The position numbers were made by a program, and so were the translations under genes. This document shows positions 46,402 through 57,664 of a stretch of DNA of 64,000 bases, one piece after another. Origin of the DNA: Brachypterus glaber (Eukaryota > Arthropoda > Insecta > Coleoptera > Kateretidae); contig OY294044.1 of the NCBI GenBank assembly GCA_958510825.1, forward strand, positions 72,118,095-72,182,094, given 5' to 3'. The notes below the pieces were generated by a model. That model searched no databases and was not told the origin of the DNA. It worked only from the letters and a program-made list of their open reading frames with translations. The stretch's first letter is position 1; the number at the start of each line of letters is the position of its first letter.

Positions 46402-46550
46402 AAGGGTATATCCACAGGCTCGCATAAGGAAGTAATACATAACAATGCGATGCCGTGATTGGCTTGATGTGACGCCATGTATCTTGTAAGCCAATCACGG
46501 CACCGTATTCTTATGTTTTATGTTCTTATGCAAGCTTCTTGATAGGCCTT
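46402..46550. mobile_element. palindromic MITE (GCGATGCCGTGATTGGCTT family), copy 3
   Basis: This is the most complete copy: AAGGGTATATCCACAGGCTC at left, GCAAGCTTCTTGATAGGCCTT at right. AACT precedes and follows it, a possible 4-bp target duplication. Confidence 0.75.
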
Positions 46551-46559
46551 AACTCAGTG

Positions 46560-48170
46560 GCTTTACTATGTAGCAAGTTGCCATACACACAGGCCGCCGC
46601 CGCACAGTGGTTAGTTTATACTATCTGGCTCGGAAAAAGTAGGCCTTCTAACGAAGAAATTATAAGTTATAAGTAATTCGAAAAATACACGACCTTTACA
46701 TTTCTAAAAAAAATCGTTGAACTATTAATCATAAAGTAATCAAATAGAAAAATTCTTGGAAAATTTTTATTAAAAGGCGTTAAAAGGTTTTATAAATTTA
46801 TTTGGTTCTCAATTTCTGAATTCACGACATATTTGCAAAATTGTTACTTTTAAAGTTCTCAAATAAACGCCTGGGCGTTGAACTAAATGCCTAAAATGTA
46901 ATCACCTGGGAATTTTTTTTTTCAATTCATTTGCTTTTGAAATTCTAGATTGTTTAACAAAAAATCTAAACTGAATTGAATTGAAAATTATAAAAAAAAT
47001 CTTGAACTACTTATTGTTTACTAGAAAAAAAAATTGCCACTTAAAAAAATTATGGGGCCGCAGAGAAACTTTTGCACACGGGAGCCAATTTGTACTTACG
47101 CCACTGAACTGCACTGCAATATTTATTTTACTTTTGATGAAAATGAGTCTTAAAGCAAACAAGTTCCCTACAAAAACGCTGATAAGTGGAATAAAATGGC
47201 TAGCCATGATTTTCTGAGAAAATGACTTATTAGAATGAAGATTTTTTTAAATTATTTTGTATCTTTCTAGTATTATCAATAATATATTGTATTAGTAATT
47301 GTAATAATGGTTTTGCATTGGTTCCTTGAGGTTTATATGTAGTTTATAAATGTTTATTTGAATTCTAACATTCACTTTATTCAATTATAATTATTTAAAG
47401 TTTAGTAGTTTATCAGGGTTCCTAGCAACATTTCATTACCAAATTCCAGGTATTTTCCAGAAGAAAAATTGTAAAACAAGTGTTAGATTATTAGGGGCAC
47501 TCGCGCAATTTTTATTTTACAAATCTCGAGGTTTAGCAATTTCTAAGTATTTACTTTTATATTTAAACAACAATAGTTTAGCGTCGCAGGCGATTTTTTT
47601 TAATTCTTAAAATTGCTAAACTATTTTTATGTCAGTTTCATTTCTATATATTATTATAAACAATTTAAATTCCAGTTTTTTTTAATTGTAAAATTTCAGG
47701 TTTTTTAGATATAAACCTAAATTCCAGGTGTTTTTCAGGTTTCCGGGTTAAATTTTAAAAGCCTACATTTATAAACATTTAATAATATATTATTAATAAA
47801 AGATATATTTTTATTTTATTACCATGGCACCAAAAAATCTGCTTATTTAAAAAAACATATACAAAGTTAACTATTATTTGTAGAGAAAATGTAATACAAA
47901 ACCATTTTTTTTTTAATATTACTTAGTATATTCTGAATTTCTAGAGTCTAGGTGTAAAGAACCAGTCTACAAAGTAACATTTCAATTTACCTACTTTTAC
48001 TTCAAATGGCTTTATAAAAGAGGACAATAAAATTTACCTGTTAAGAGGCATATTTAGGTTTATTTAGACTTTTAATGTTAAACAAGGTTTTATATTTCTC
48101 TCTGTTAGTAAATAATGTTTTAGTTATATGGTTATGTATTTGTATTCTGTTCATAAATTTCAAATATTCA
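46560..48170. other. 1.6-kb gene-free AT-rich stretch
   Basis: I see no exon and no paired ends. Repeated short phrases (AAATTCCAGGTATTTTCCAG at 47440, AAATTCCAGGTGTTTTTCAG at 47720) hint at one diverged repeat. Small frames on both strands at 46981-47217 have no domain. Confidence 0.4.
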
Positions 48171-48179
48171 GTAATTTTA

Positions 48180-48840
48180 AAACATACTATTTACAGCGCA
48201 AGCGCTAGAATAGTATTATACGGTAGTTTCCCAAAATTGCCTGAAAACGTCCTAGACAAAACATTCTTGGATAAAAATGTGTTTCATGAAAAAATAAGAA
48301 ACTTTGAAAATGTCCATCCATCCGTCCGATGTCACGAATTTGTGGACACGATAACTTAAGAACGAATAATCCGATTGACTTGAAATTTTCAGGAAAAATC
48401 AAGTTCTATGAGGGGAAGATCCCTATTGTTTTTGAAAGTAATCTTCCCAAAAACAACAAAGTTATTGGGGGTTAAACTTTTAAAAAATCGAAAAAAGCTG
48501 AAAGAAAATTCCGATGAACGTAACTTTTTTAGGAAAAATTACTTTTATTATAAGAATCAATTTCACCAATTTTAAAAGTAATCCCCCCAAAAACAGAAAA
48601 GTTTTGGGGGGTTAAACTTTAAAAAAAAAATAAAAAAGCTATAATTTTCAACATATATTTTATTTTTCGTTTTTGGCAAAAAGAATATTAAAAACAAAAA
48701 TTAAAAAAATTATTACATTTAATGTAAACATTTTTTTTTTTTTTGAAAATATTTTTTTTAAGTAGGTATTTGGGAAAATGCAATATAATATACTTATAAC
48801 ATATAATATATATTAGCATAACATATCTTCACGGCTTGTT
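48180..48840 (-). repeat. dispersed repeat, inverted copy (paired with 44855-45400)
   Basis: The minus strand reads the same order as 44855-45400, with landmarks at CATCCATCCGTCCGATGTCA, GTGGACACGATAACTTAAGA, CAAGTTCTATGAGGGGAAGA and ATATCTTCACGGCTTGTTTA. An open frame of about 94 codons spans it and is an artefact. Confidence 0.65.
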
Positions 48841-48905
48841 TATTCTTAAACCAAACATCGAAAAGCTTGTTTAAGGCTTATTTTCCCAAATTTTTAACTA
48901 ATAAC

Positions 48906-49151
48906 CGAGGAGTTTATTTATTGGACAATCCTTGTACATCTATCCAACAATTTTCTACAATCTTTGACAATTCCTTCTTTCACAATCCTCTACAATCCTC
49001 CACAATCATCTACAATCTTCCACAATCATCTGAAATCTTTCCACAATCTTTAACAATCTTCTTTAAAATTTTGTACAATCTTTGACAATCTTCCACAATC
49101 CTTTGATTCTTACAATCCTTGTACACTTTTTTTCAATAAATAAACCCCTCG
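48906..49151. mobile_element. CGAGGGG element with internal GATTGT array, copy 3, 8-bp TSD
   Basis: The ends are CGAGGAGTTTATTTATTG (one mismatch) and CAATAAATAAACCCCTCG. The target duplication CTAATAAC is exact at 48898-48905 and 49152-49159. The interior reads ACAATC-type units, so it sits in the opposite orientation to copies 1 and 2. Confidence 0.88.
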
Positions 49152-49667
49152 CTAATAACATTATACTAGTAACTAGGAATTTAACCTATAAATTAATAGG
49201 TAGTCTAAGATATCAAACCGTTTTTTGTTATTGTTTGAAATTAACAACCAAAACATAGCTTTGAAAATCTGAATTTGAAACCATTCCCTAAGCTATAAAA
49301 CAATTTATTTTCCGTATAAGGAAAGTCTATAAAACCATTTTATTCCGATTTCAATTCGTTTTAAATCTCATGAGAAAATTTTCAGTTTATAAAACAAAAA
49401 TAAATTCCCTTTAACATTTATAGATTCTTCATAAAAACTTATTTCCAAGAAGTTTTTGTCTCGGTCGAATAGTCTTCATAACTATTTATGGTACTATCTT
49501 GAGTTTAATCAAAAGACTCGACAAAAATGAATTAATTTTAATATTCATAAGCAGGGGAAACAGGGGAATTAATTTATGGGTTGTAATGTACTGATGAATT
49601 TTATTTTTAAACTGTGAGAAAAACTTTATTGGACAACTTTGACTCTATATTCAGGTTATACAACAAG

Positions 49668-49817
49668 CTTTAATAGTATATTACATAACTAGTTTGGAAA
49701 GTGACATATTTCACGCGAGTGGGAAGGTTTATGAACGAGCCGCTAGACGATGAGGAAACCCCACGAGTGTATGAAATACACTTTCCAACATAACTCGTAC
49801 ACTATTTTTCCTACGAT
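49668..49817. mobile_element. foldback MITE related to 36205-36285
   Basis: GGAAAGTGACATATTTCACG pairs with TGAAATACACTTTCC, with outer ends AGTATATTACATAACTAG and CTCGTACACTATTTTTCCTACGA. The last 16 bases are the inverse of the start of the element at 36205. Confidence 0.65.
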
Positions 49818-49819
49818 CC

Positions 49820-51180
49820 CGAAAAAATATTAAGTTTCTTATTTTAAAATGTTATAAGTTTTATTAATTTTTAAGAAAAGCAAAGCACAAAATAATTATA
49901 AAGAGCATACAAATTTATATATGTCAAACAGGAAATATGATTTTCATTTAGCTTTAGTTTTCTTGGTTTTATATTTAATACAATACCTGTTTGGGTTGCC
50001 TATTCCTAAATAAATGCAAACTTGAGTTTGCTTATTAAATTAGATTTCTGTGGTTATGCTGCCATATAAGACAGTAAAATTGTACTGTTTTACATTTCAT
50101 AAGAATAATACTGTGTATTATGATGTTTTTTATGAAATGTAAGGTAACTAAATAAAAAAAGTAATTTTTATAAGATCTAGACTGTAGACTAGACAGTAAT
50201 GGTCAAAATAGTAACGTTATAACTATAGTTTCTATTTTTGACATGAAAAACAGAAATATTTGGATTAAAACACTTAAAAGATATAAAAGGCTGTGGTGAA
50301 AGGTGGAAAATGGTTTATAAAACAAGGGGAATAAAATTCGTAGAATCTGCGAGGTAAATATCTAAATAAAATTAGGCAAACCTCCATACATAAAGATCAA
50401 ACGAGTGTGATATAAAAATATCAAACTAGTGCGATATAAGGCGTTTTCTAAAGAAAAAAAAGTGTGCAAATGTCATATTCATAGAGAATCGAAGGAAACA
50501 ACTATTTGAATGCATCTTTTAAAATGTAAATTAAACAAAGCGCTTAATGCTTGCCAAAAGAAAAATACAGACAGAGAAGTTACATACAGTCAAACATAAA
50601 TGTAATCAAAGTATAACTTTCTTGTTTAATTTTAATGGCAACTGGTATTGTCCATTTATGTCATTTATTTAACCTATCATTTTATTGAACTAAACTGATT
50701 TTAAGTTTTAAATATAGTGTTTATACTTTTTTCCTTTCAGTTAACCTTTAAAACTTATTATTCATATCGATATTCATAAATTGACATTAAAGAATAAAAC
50801 AGCTGATAGAGATCAAACGCACAGAAGCAACAGCGCAACTTAACCCAATTTAAAGAGAAGCAGAGTGTTTATTTACTTGAATTAAGAATATATTTCTGTG
50901 TGTGCTCTTTGTTATGACATATCAGAGAGATATTCTATTTTCAAAATTATTTTTCTTCAGTTAAAATCCAATTAATTAAAATAAATTTCAATTAATTTCA
51001 ATTTAATAGATAAATGACATAAGGAAGTCCCTTATTGAACCTGACCTATTGCCATTCAAGACCAACTTTATAAAGTTATAATAATAATAATAATTATTTT
51101 TCCGTAATTAACACACGTTACGCTGCTGTGAGATTTAAGGGATAACTTCTTTTTGTACGATTTGATGCAAAGAATATGAA
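49820..51180. other. gene-free AT-rich stretch
   Basis: I find no coding exon, paired inverted ends or tandem array beyond short AT-rich runs and a small ATA/TAA run at 51077-51093. Confidence 0.4.
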
Positions 51181-51189
51181 GATTATTAG

Positions 51190-52141
51190 TAGGGATCGAC
51201 CGATATGGATTTTTTTCCGATACCGATAATCGGCCGATACCGATATGGACGTTGCCGATATGCCAATATATCGATATATATCGGCACATTAAATATGAAT
51301 AAAACAATAAATAAAAAAATGTTGGTCAGTTCTATCTATATCTATACAATAACTACATGTAAATCTTTTTATTTCAATTAATACTTTTAGATATTAGTTA
51401 GAATTTTGACAGATTTCACAATATTTTTGATCCTAGGGTATCCTAGGGTTTTGAGGTTGCTGAAACCAAATCCGATGTTAAATTTAAATTTTGAAATGGC
51501 GGATTCAATATGGCGTCGAAATTTTAAAAATTTAATATTTTTTGCCGAAAATTAATGATTCGATGTAAAAATTTAAAATTAAAATTACAAAGTAACATTT
51601 ATTATATTAATTCACATCGAGAAAGCTTTTCTTTCGTGATATTTTTAACATAAAACAATATTTGAATTTTTAACATCGGATTCGGTTTCAGCAACCTCAA
51701 AAACCCTAGGATACTTATTTACAATATTGTGTATTCTGTCCTAATTCTAATTTGTTTATTTTAACAACTTTGGGATCAATTATCCCGAAAACGGTGTGTA
51801 GTAAAAAACTTTTAGTTATCAGGCTAGTAAGTAACTAGGGAGGATCCGTTGACAAAACGCCTTTCCAGGTGTTGAACTGTGTTATTTAAGATTTCTTTAA
51901 GTAATGTTACTTTTTATAATATAAATTATATATTATTTAAATGTTCTTTAAAATGTTACTTTTTATAATATAATTTATATTACGTTCTTAGAACGTCGTT
52001 CTTTATTAAAATATAAAAATTCAAAATTATTAAAATATTACAGTTTTGTTTGGCCGATATGGACTTTCAAATCCGCCGATTACCGATATAGTGAATTATT
52101 GCCTATATTACGGATATCATATCGGTATCGGTCGATCTCTA
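51190..52141. mobile_element. 952-bp hAT-type MITE with perfect 8-bp TSD and a nested foldback
   Basis: The ends TAGGGATCGACCGATATGGA and, inverted, TAGAGATCGACCGATACCGA are flanked by ATTATTAG at 51182-51189 and 52142-52149. The TAGRG start and 8-bp duplication are hAT hallmarks (established knowledge). A nested foldback lies at about 51430-51712 with arms CCTAGGGTTTTGAGGTTGCT / AGCAACCTCAAAAACCCTAGG. No transposase frame. Confidence 0.85.
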
Positions 52142-52190
52142 ATTATTAGTAATAATTTTATTATGAAGATTATTAGTAATAGTCTATTAC

Positions 52191-52908
52191 CGAGGGGCTG
52201 ATCGCGAGGAAATCTTTTGTACAAGCCAAAGGAACTCAGGAGGAACTCTTTGCAAAATGGAGGAACTCTTTTGTACAAATTTCTAACCACGCGGATTAAC
52301 GTTCTTATGTTCAAACTAGATCAGCCGTTACAAACACTTTATCAAAACATCCTACCTTTGGACGCCAATTTCTTTTTTGAAGGGGCGCCAAGTTTGGTAG
52401 AAACGGTCAGGGACAAAGCTTTTTTTTCCTGAAGGAAATTTTGGGGCGCCAATTTCTGTTTTGAAGGGGCGCCAAGTTTGGCAGAAACCGTCAGAGACAA
52501 AGCTTTTTTTCTTGAAGGTAATTTTGGGGCGCCAATTTTTGTTTTGAAGGGGCGCCAAGTTTGGCAGAAACCGTCAGGGACAAAGCCCTTTTTTTCGGAA
52601 GGTAATTTTGGGGCGTCAATTTTTGTTTGTTTTAAAGAGGCGCCAATTTAACTTTTTTTTTCGTAGGGGCGCCAAGTTAAAACCGTCAGGGACAAAGCTT
52701 TTTTTTGAGGGTCCCTTATTGGGGCAGTAGTGCTTGCACAGCGGTAATTTCTACGACTTATTGCCAAAAATTACCCCTTCTAGAGAGGAACTCTTCAGGA
52801 ACACAGGAGGAACTCCCAAGGAACTCTGGATGAACTCCGAGGAACTCCGAGGAACTCTTTGCAAAAAGCAACTCTTTTGTACAAATTTCAGACGCGGTCA
52901 GCCCCTCG
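52191..52908. mobile_element. 718-bp CGAGGGG element carrying an 84-bp unit array, 8-bp TSD
   Basis: The ends are CGAGGGGCTGATCGC and, inverted, CGAGGGGCTGACCGC. TCTATTAC is duplicated exactly at 52183-52190 and 52909-52916. Subterminal repeats (AGGAGGAACTCTTTGCAAAA at left; GAGGAACTCTTTGCAAAAAG at right) flank the central array. It shares the CGAGGGG tip and duplication length with 30247, 35276 and 48906, but its interior differs. Confidence 0.85.
52361..52720 (+). repeat. 84-bp tandem array (GGCGCCAATTT units), about 4.3 copies
   Basis: Unit starts (GGCGCCAATTT or a variant) lie at 52361, 52445, 52528 and 52612, with a shortened unit after. Each holds AAGGGGCGCCAAGTTTGG, AGAAACCGTCAGGGACAAAG and a T run. 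A diverged single unit lies inverted at 6227-6400. Confidence 0.9.
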
Positions 52909-53187
52909 TCTATTACTCATTTACTAGCTAAAATTTCGGCTAAAATTTAACAGAATAGATCTCAGATATCTTCATAAAACCAAGGATTCCCTTTATTATG
53001 AAAACTTTACACGTTTTACAGATAACACAAGATTTTCAAATGTTTCACATTGCTTATCTAGCATGTTTATATCAAAGACTTCATAGTTAGAATTATTTAA
53101 CAGCAATAATATTTTTTCATCAATTCCATTTATTGATAATCTAATTTAATCAATGTTTTTAGTCTTAACACTGAACCTTTTATCTTA

Positions 53188-53322
53188 GGGCCACTTGCAC
53201 CAATGATGGTTTAACTTTAAACTTGGATTAAATTGACGGCCGACCAATCAGAACGCACCATTTTTAACTTAAACTCGGTTTAGCTGAGATAATCCCAGGC
53301 CAAAAGTTGGTGCAAGTGGCCC
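53188..53322. mobile_element. 135-bp PIF/Harbinger-like MITE, copy 2 (TTA duplication)
   Basis: The ends GGGCCACTTGCACCAATGAT / TTGGTGCAAGTGGCCC are flanked by TTA at 53185-53187 and 53323-53325. It has the same length as the copy at 33376-33510 and is nearly identical to it by eye. Confidence 0.88.
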
Positions 53323-53523
53323 TTAGCAGTATTCCCTGGAATTCATTGTACAGACTTGATTTCTATAGGAATTCATTGGGATTGCTTGGAATTCATTGGA
53401 ATTCCCGAATTATTTTTGCAAATTTTCGAGTGAGGTTTGATCCTCGATGTTTATTTACCTTTTTATTTAGCTGAAGGATAAAGGCTTATGACTTTTTTAA
53501 GGCTAAAGACCCAACAACTACTA

Positions 53524-54570
53524 AACAATACAAAGTGAGTATTTTTTCTGTAAGAGGAACCAAACTTTTCTAATGCTAATTTTTATGAAACTGAAGTTTG
53601 CAACGTTTTTTTGCATCAAAAATTTAAATAGTTTATTAAAGTACTAGTTTCATAACATACGTTTTTAGCGAACGAGTACAAGTTTAGCAAACAAACCGCT
53701 TGCGGCGAGTTTTCTAAAGTACTACTGCGCTAAAAACGTGTTTTGAAACGAGTGCTTTAATATACTATTTGAATTTTCGATGCAAAAAAAGTTGCAAACT
53801 TCAGCTTCATTGGTTTTTACCCTTTGTATTCAAATAAAAGAAAAAGTTAAATTGTAATTTATTAATTATAATCTGTCTAGTTTTTAATATAAATTTATTT
53901 TGGATGGTTTACCCTGTCATTAACACTAAACTAACTAACCAATGAAATGTCAGAATTATTTGACACATTTCATTGTTTAAATTCCTAATTAGTTTAGTGT
54001 TTATGACTGGGTAAATCAACCTTAAAGGAAAAACCTCGGAAAAAGAACTAGTAAACTAAGCAAATAAAGGTGTTCGAAGAATTTCTGTTTTATATAGAAA
54101 ATTAAAGAAAAAATATGAATATGATAATCTATTTCGTAAATAGGAATATGGTAAATTACCACTGGAAATCTAGTTCGTTTTTAGCCTAAAAGAATAAATG
54201 GATCCTTTCCATACCGAGTACAGAAACGTTGTAAAAGTGGTTTTAAAAGTTTATTTACATTTCTTTATTGAACTAAAGAGAAAAGGAATCAGAAAAATAA
54301 ATAAAAGTTTAAATATGTATTGTTTAACATGTTAGAATATATAGTTTACATACATTTTTCTTTCTTTGAAAGAAAAAAGGTATGAAAAAAAATAATCCTT
54401 TATATGTATCGTTTTTGGTCTAAATCATAAATTAAACTTTTCTGTAGCGAGCACAAAAAAACTTGGTGAATGTATTTTGAAGAGTTTATTTACCTTTTTT
54501 ATTGAACTAAAAGAAAAAGGAACAAAAAAAAGTAATCCTTAGTAAGAAAAAAACGTAGTCCTATTGTTTA
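53524..54570 (+). repeat. tandem duplication, unit 1 (with MITE insertion)
   Basis: The unit starts at ACACAAAGTG-like sequence (AATACAAAGTGAGTATTTTT). It contains a small foldback (53925-54025: CCCTGTCATTAACACTAAAC / GTTTAGTGTTTATGACTGGG) and internal sub-repeats around GTTTATTTACCTTTTTTATT. Unit 2 is at 54571-55381. Unit 1 alone carries the ATGAAGCTGAAG MITE at 53585-53810. Confidence 0.85.
53585..53810. mobile_element. palindromic MITE (ATGAAGCTGAAG family), copy 4
   Basis: ATGAAACTGAAGTTTGCAAC at left, CTTCAGCTTCAT at right. The 226 bp are absent from the corresponding place in unit 2 (near 54620). Flanks TAATTTTT and TGGTTTTT agree at 6 of 8 positions, a weathered 8-bp duplication. Confidence 0.8.
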
Positions 54571-55381
54571 AACAACACAAAGTGCGTATTTTTTCTGTAA
54601 GAGTAACCAAACTTTTCTAATTTTACCCTTTGTATTCAAATAAAAGAAATGGTTAAATTATGATTTAATAATTATAATCTGTGTAGTTTTTAATATAAAA
54701 TTATTTTGGATGGTTTACCCTGTCATTAACACTAAACTAACTAAGAATTTAACCAGTGAAATGTCAGAATTATTTGACACATTTCATTGTTTAAATTCCT
54801 AATTAGTTTAGTGTTTATGACTGGGTAAATCAACCTTAAAGGAAAAACCTCGGAAAAAGAACTAGTAAACTAAGCAAATAAAGGTGTTCCAAGAATTTCT
54901 GTTTTATATAGAAAATTAAAGAAAGAATAGGAATATGATAATCTATTTCGTAAACAGGAATATGGTAAATTACCATTGGAAATCTAGTTCGTTTTTAGCC
55001 TAAAAGAATAAATGGATCCTTTCCATACCGAGTACAGAAACGTTGTAAAAGTGGTTTTAAAAGTTTATTTACATTTCTTTATTGAACTAAAGAGAAAAGG
55101 AATCAGAAAAACAAATAAAAGTTTAAATATGTGTTGTTTAACATGTTAGAATATATAGTTTACATACATTTTTCTTTGTAAGGAAAAAGTTATGAAAAAA
55201 ATAATCCTTATCGTATCGTTTTTGGTCTAAATCATGAATTAAACTTTTCTGAAGCGAGCACAAAAAACTTGGTGAATATATTTTGAAGAGTTTATTTACC
55301 TTTTTTATTGAACTAAAAGAAAAAGGAACAAAAAAAGTAATCCTTAGTAAGAAAAAAACCGTAATCCTATTGTTTAAATTT
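54571..55381 (+). repeat. tandem duplication, unit 2
   Basis: This unit repeats unit 1 without the MITE (about 810 bp). Shared landmarks are ATTTTGGATGGTTTACCCTG, GGAAAAACCTCGGAAAAAGA, ATGGATCCTTTCCATACCGA and GTATCGTTTTTGGTCTAAATC. Scattered base differences and small indels are visible, so the duplication is not recent. Confidence 0.85.
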
Positions 55382-55399
55382 GGTTCGTGCACTAACTAG

Positions 55400-55860
55400 A
55401 CTAAAAATATGAAAAACAAAACTAAAACTGGTCAAAATATCACTATATCCGCGACATTTTGAAATCCTTTCTACGCGACCAACACAGCACAACTGTTCTG
55501 GTGCTTCCATCACTAAACAAAAGACTATCGGGGGAACGACTATCTCTTTTCAATGGTACTTAAAACGGTATACGTTGTCCTTGTCTAGCCCATTGGTACT
55601 ATGAGTCTATTCACATGCAGTATGGTCGAAGAATGCCTTGCTTTTAGGGTTTATACCTACTAGATGGTGGTTTTAGACAATGTTACAAACTGGGAAAGTA
55701 TATTAATACTTCGTATTCCCTAGTAGACTCTTAACAGTATTTTAAGCATTGATACGACCATTTTTTTCCCAAATTTTGAACAATTTTTCCCAATAATTTT
55801 GACAACGCGACGCACAGTGGGGCAAATTGAATTTCTAGGACAAAATTCAAAAAATTTGAG
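55400..55860 (-). other. non-repetitive-looking patch, no gene assigned
   Basis: The stretch 55440-55640 has more even base composition than its surroundings and no recognisable repeat. On the minus strand a frame of about 50 codons starts at 55510 (MEAPEQLCCVGRVER...) with no known domain. It could be part of an unrecognised exon or 5' UTR, including the missing inx3 leader exon, but nothing in the sequence demonstrates this. Confidence 0.2.
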
Positions 55861-55895
55861 TATTAACTTAAAATAATCTGTTTATAACAAAAAAA

Positions 55896-56312
55896 ATACT
55901 GCTGTCAACAAAACAATACTTTCCTCTGTAGGCCTAGGTTCATTAAAATCAAAACAAAAAAAAATAAAAAAAAAGTTTTTTTTAAATATATATATTTTTT
56001 TAAGTTTCTTTTTTCGTAAAACCAAAAATAAATTGAAAAAAATTGTTTTTACTCCCTTAACCCAAACCGATTTTAACGAAAAACAATCCTAGCCTAGAAC
56101 TTTGGATAATCAACCTGTGGTCCAAATTTGAAGTATTTAGCCCGAAGCGTTCTTGAGTTATCGTGGTTATAAATTTCCCGGACACACCTACCGACCGAAT
56201 TTTTTTTTGACGGAAATCATATTTTTTGGATATAAAACGCTTAGAAACGTAAAAAAAGCAATAAAAATTTTTCGAATTTTTTACTAACCCAAGACTTTCT
56301 TTAAGGAAAGTA
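55896..56312 (+). repeat. dispersed repeat copy (ACTGCTGTCAACAAAAC family)
   Basis: It matches 2055-2480 in order: ACTGCTG(C/T)CAACAAAA, CCTAGGTTCATTAA, CCTAGCCTAGAACTTTGGATA, GCCCGAAGCG, TTTCCCGGAC and AAGACTTTC. The PuPy-rich middle differs in length. Confidence 0.65.
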
Positions 56313-56536
56313 AAATAGCTAAAAAAATCTAAAACTTAAGGAGGTCAATTTTTAAGGGGTTAAAAATTGAATCAAAATATCTAAAAAAAATAAATCCAAC
56401 TCTAAATAATCTGTTAATAACGCTGATAACGAAAATATAATTGTAAAAATCTAAAGCTTAAGGGGGTCAATTTTGGGGGCTTAAATATTGTAAATCTCAA
56501 TAAAAATCTAAAAAATATATATTTTTTTTTTATATT

Positions 56537-57664
56537 TTGACCAAAAATTCGTAATCTACGACCCCAAAAACCCTATATACCGATTTTGAGTCGGCATGGT
56601 TCATAAATGCCAAAATTCGCCATAAAAATCCCCAGAAAAAAAAACAGAAAATCCCCAGATCCCAATTTTGGTTCGAATAGCCCATAAATGACACAAGTCG
56701 TCAGCCATATTAAATTTTAATTAACTTTAAAGTAATAATACTTTAATCCGATTATTTAAAAGTTGGTTTTGCTATTTTTGTCTTGCTATATTCGAAAAGT
56801 TCCCAACCGTGCGACGATTAACAATTTTTCCTAAAAAAATATTTTTTACATACTTGAACGCCGTATATATTAATTTTTAAACTAGTACGTAGAAATCTCA
56901 TGGTGTGAGCCGAATTGTGAGCTACATAGCTATATTTGCGAAAAAAAAATCCCGAAAACATTTTGCACAAAAATTTTATTTTCAGGTTCAGCTTTAGCTA
57001 CCTTACAGATTTTTATATACCCGTTTTTAATAAAATATTCTAAACATTGCCTCCGGGCAAGAAGGGCAGATCCAGGATCATCGACCTCAAAAACCTCTAA
57101 CAATTTTCAGCTTTTTTTCTGTAAATCCCGATAAATGAAAAGTAGGCATTCATTTAAATTTTAAGTACTTGTACATTAAATGTAAATTAAATTTTAATTA
57201 AATTAAGTCATTTTCAACAACTTTTTATCTTAGCCCTTTCGAGCCTCACTAAAAGTTGTTATATACCGTTATAACTCTCGAATTTCTCAAAAATATTTTA
57301 GGAGGCTATTTAAAGGTCTAAGGAGTTGAAAAATGCAAAAAAATCGATTTTTTTGAAAGTTATAAACCAGAATGATCCCTTAAGTTAATAAACAAAGAAG
57401 TCGTGGGGGTACCACTATTATGTGGCATCCGGTATATAAATATATATACCACCAGTCCTGTAGGGTTGTTCCAGTGTCTACCAGCAGTCCTAGTTACAAA
57501 ACCATGTTATTATTTACAAGTATAAAGTACCACCTACCTCAAAAGTCAATTGTATCCAAAAATACCAAAAAAACTTAAAATAAGAATCATCTTTCTTTAA
57601 AAAAAAATCGTCCTGAAAGGGTTAAAAAATGAAAATTGATAACTTTAATAATTATAATTATACT
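56537..57664 (+). repeat. 1.13-kb tandem duplication, unit 1
   Basis: The unit runs from TTGACCAAAAATTCGTAATC to TAATAATTATAATTATAC and is followed at once by unit 2 (57665-58795). The few differences I see are an A-run length near 56640 against 57770, CCGATTATTT against CCGTTTATTT, and an A-run near 58730. It contains CGACCTCAAAAACCTC-type dispersed-repeat phrases and no gene. Confidence 0.93.
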
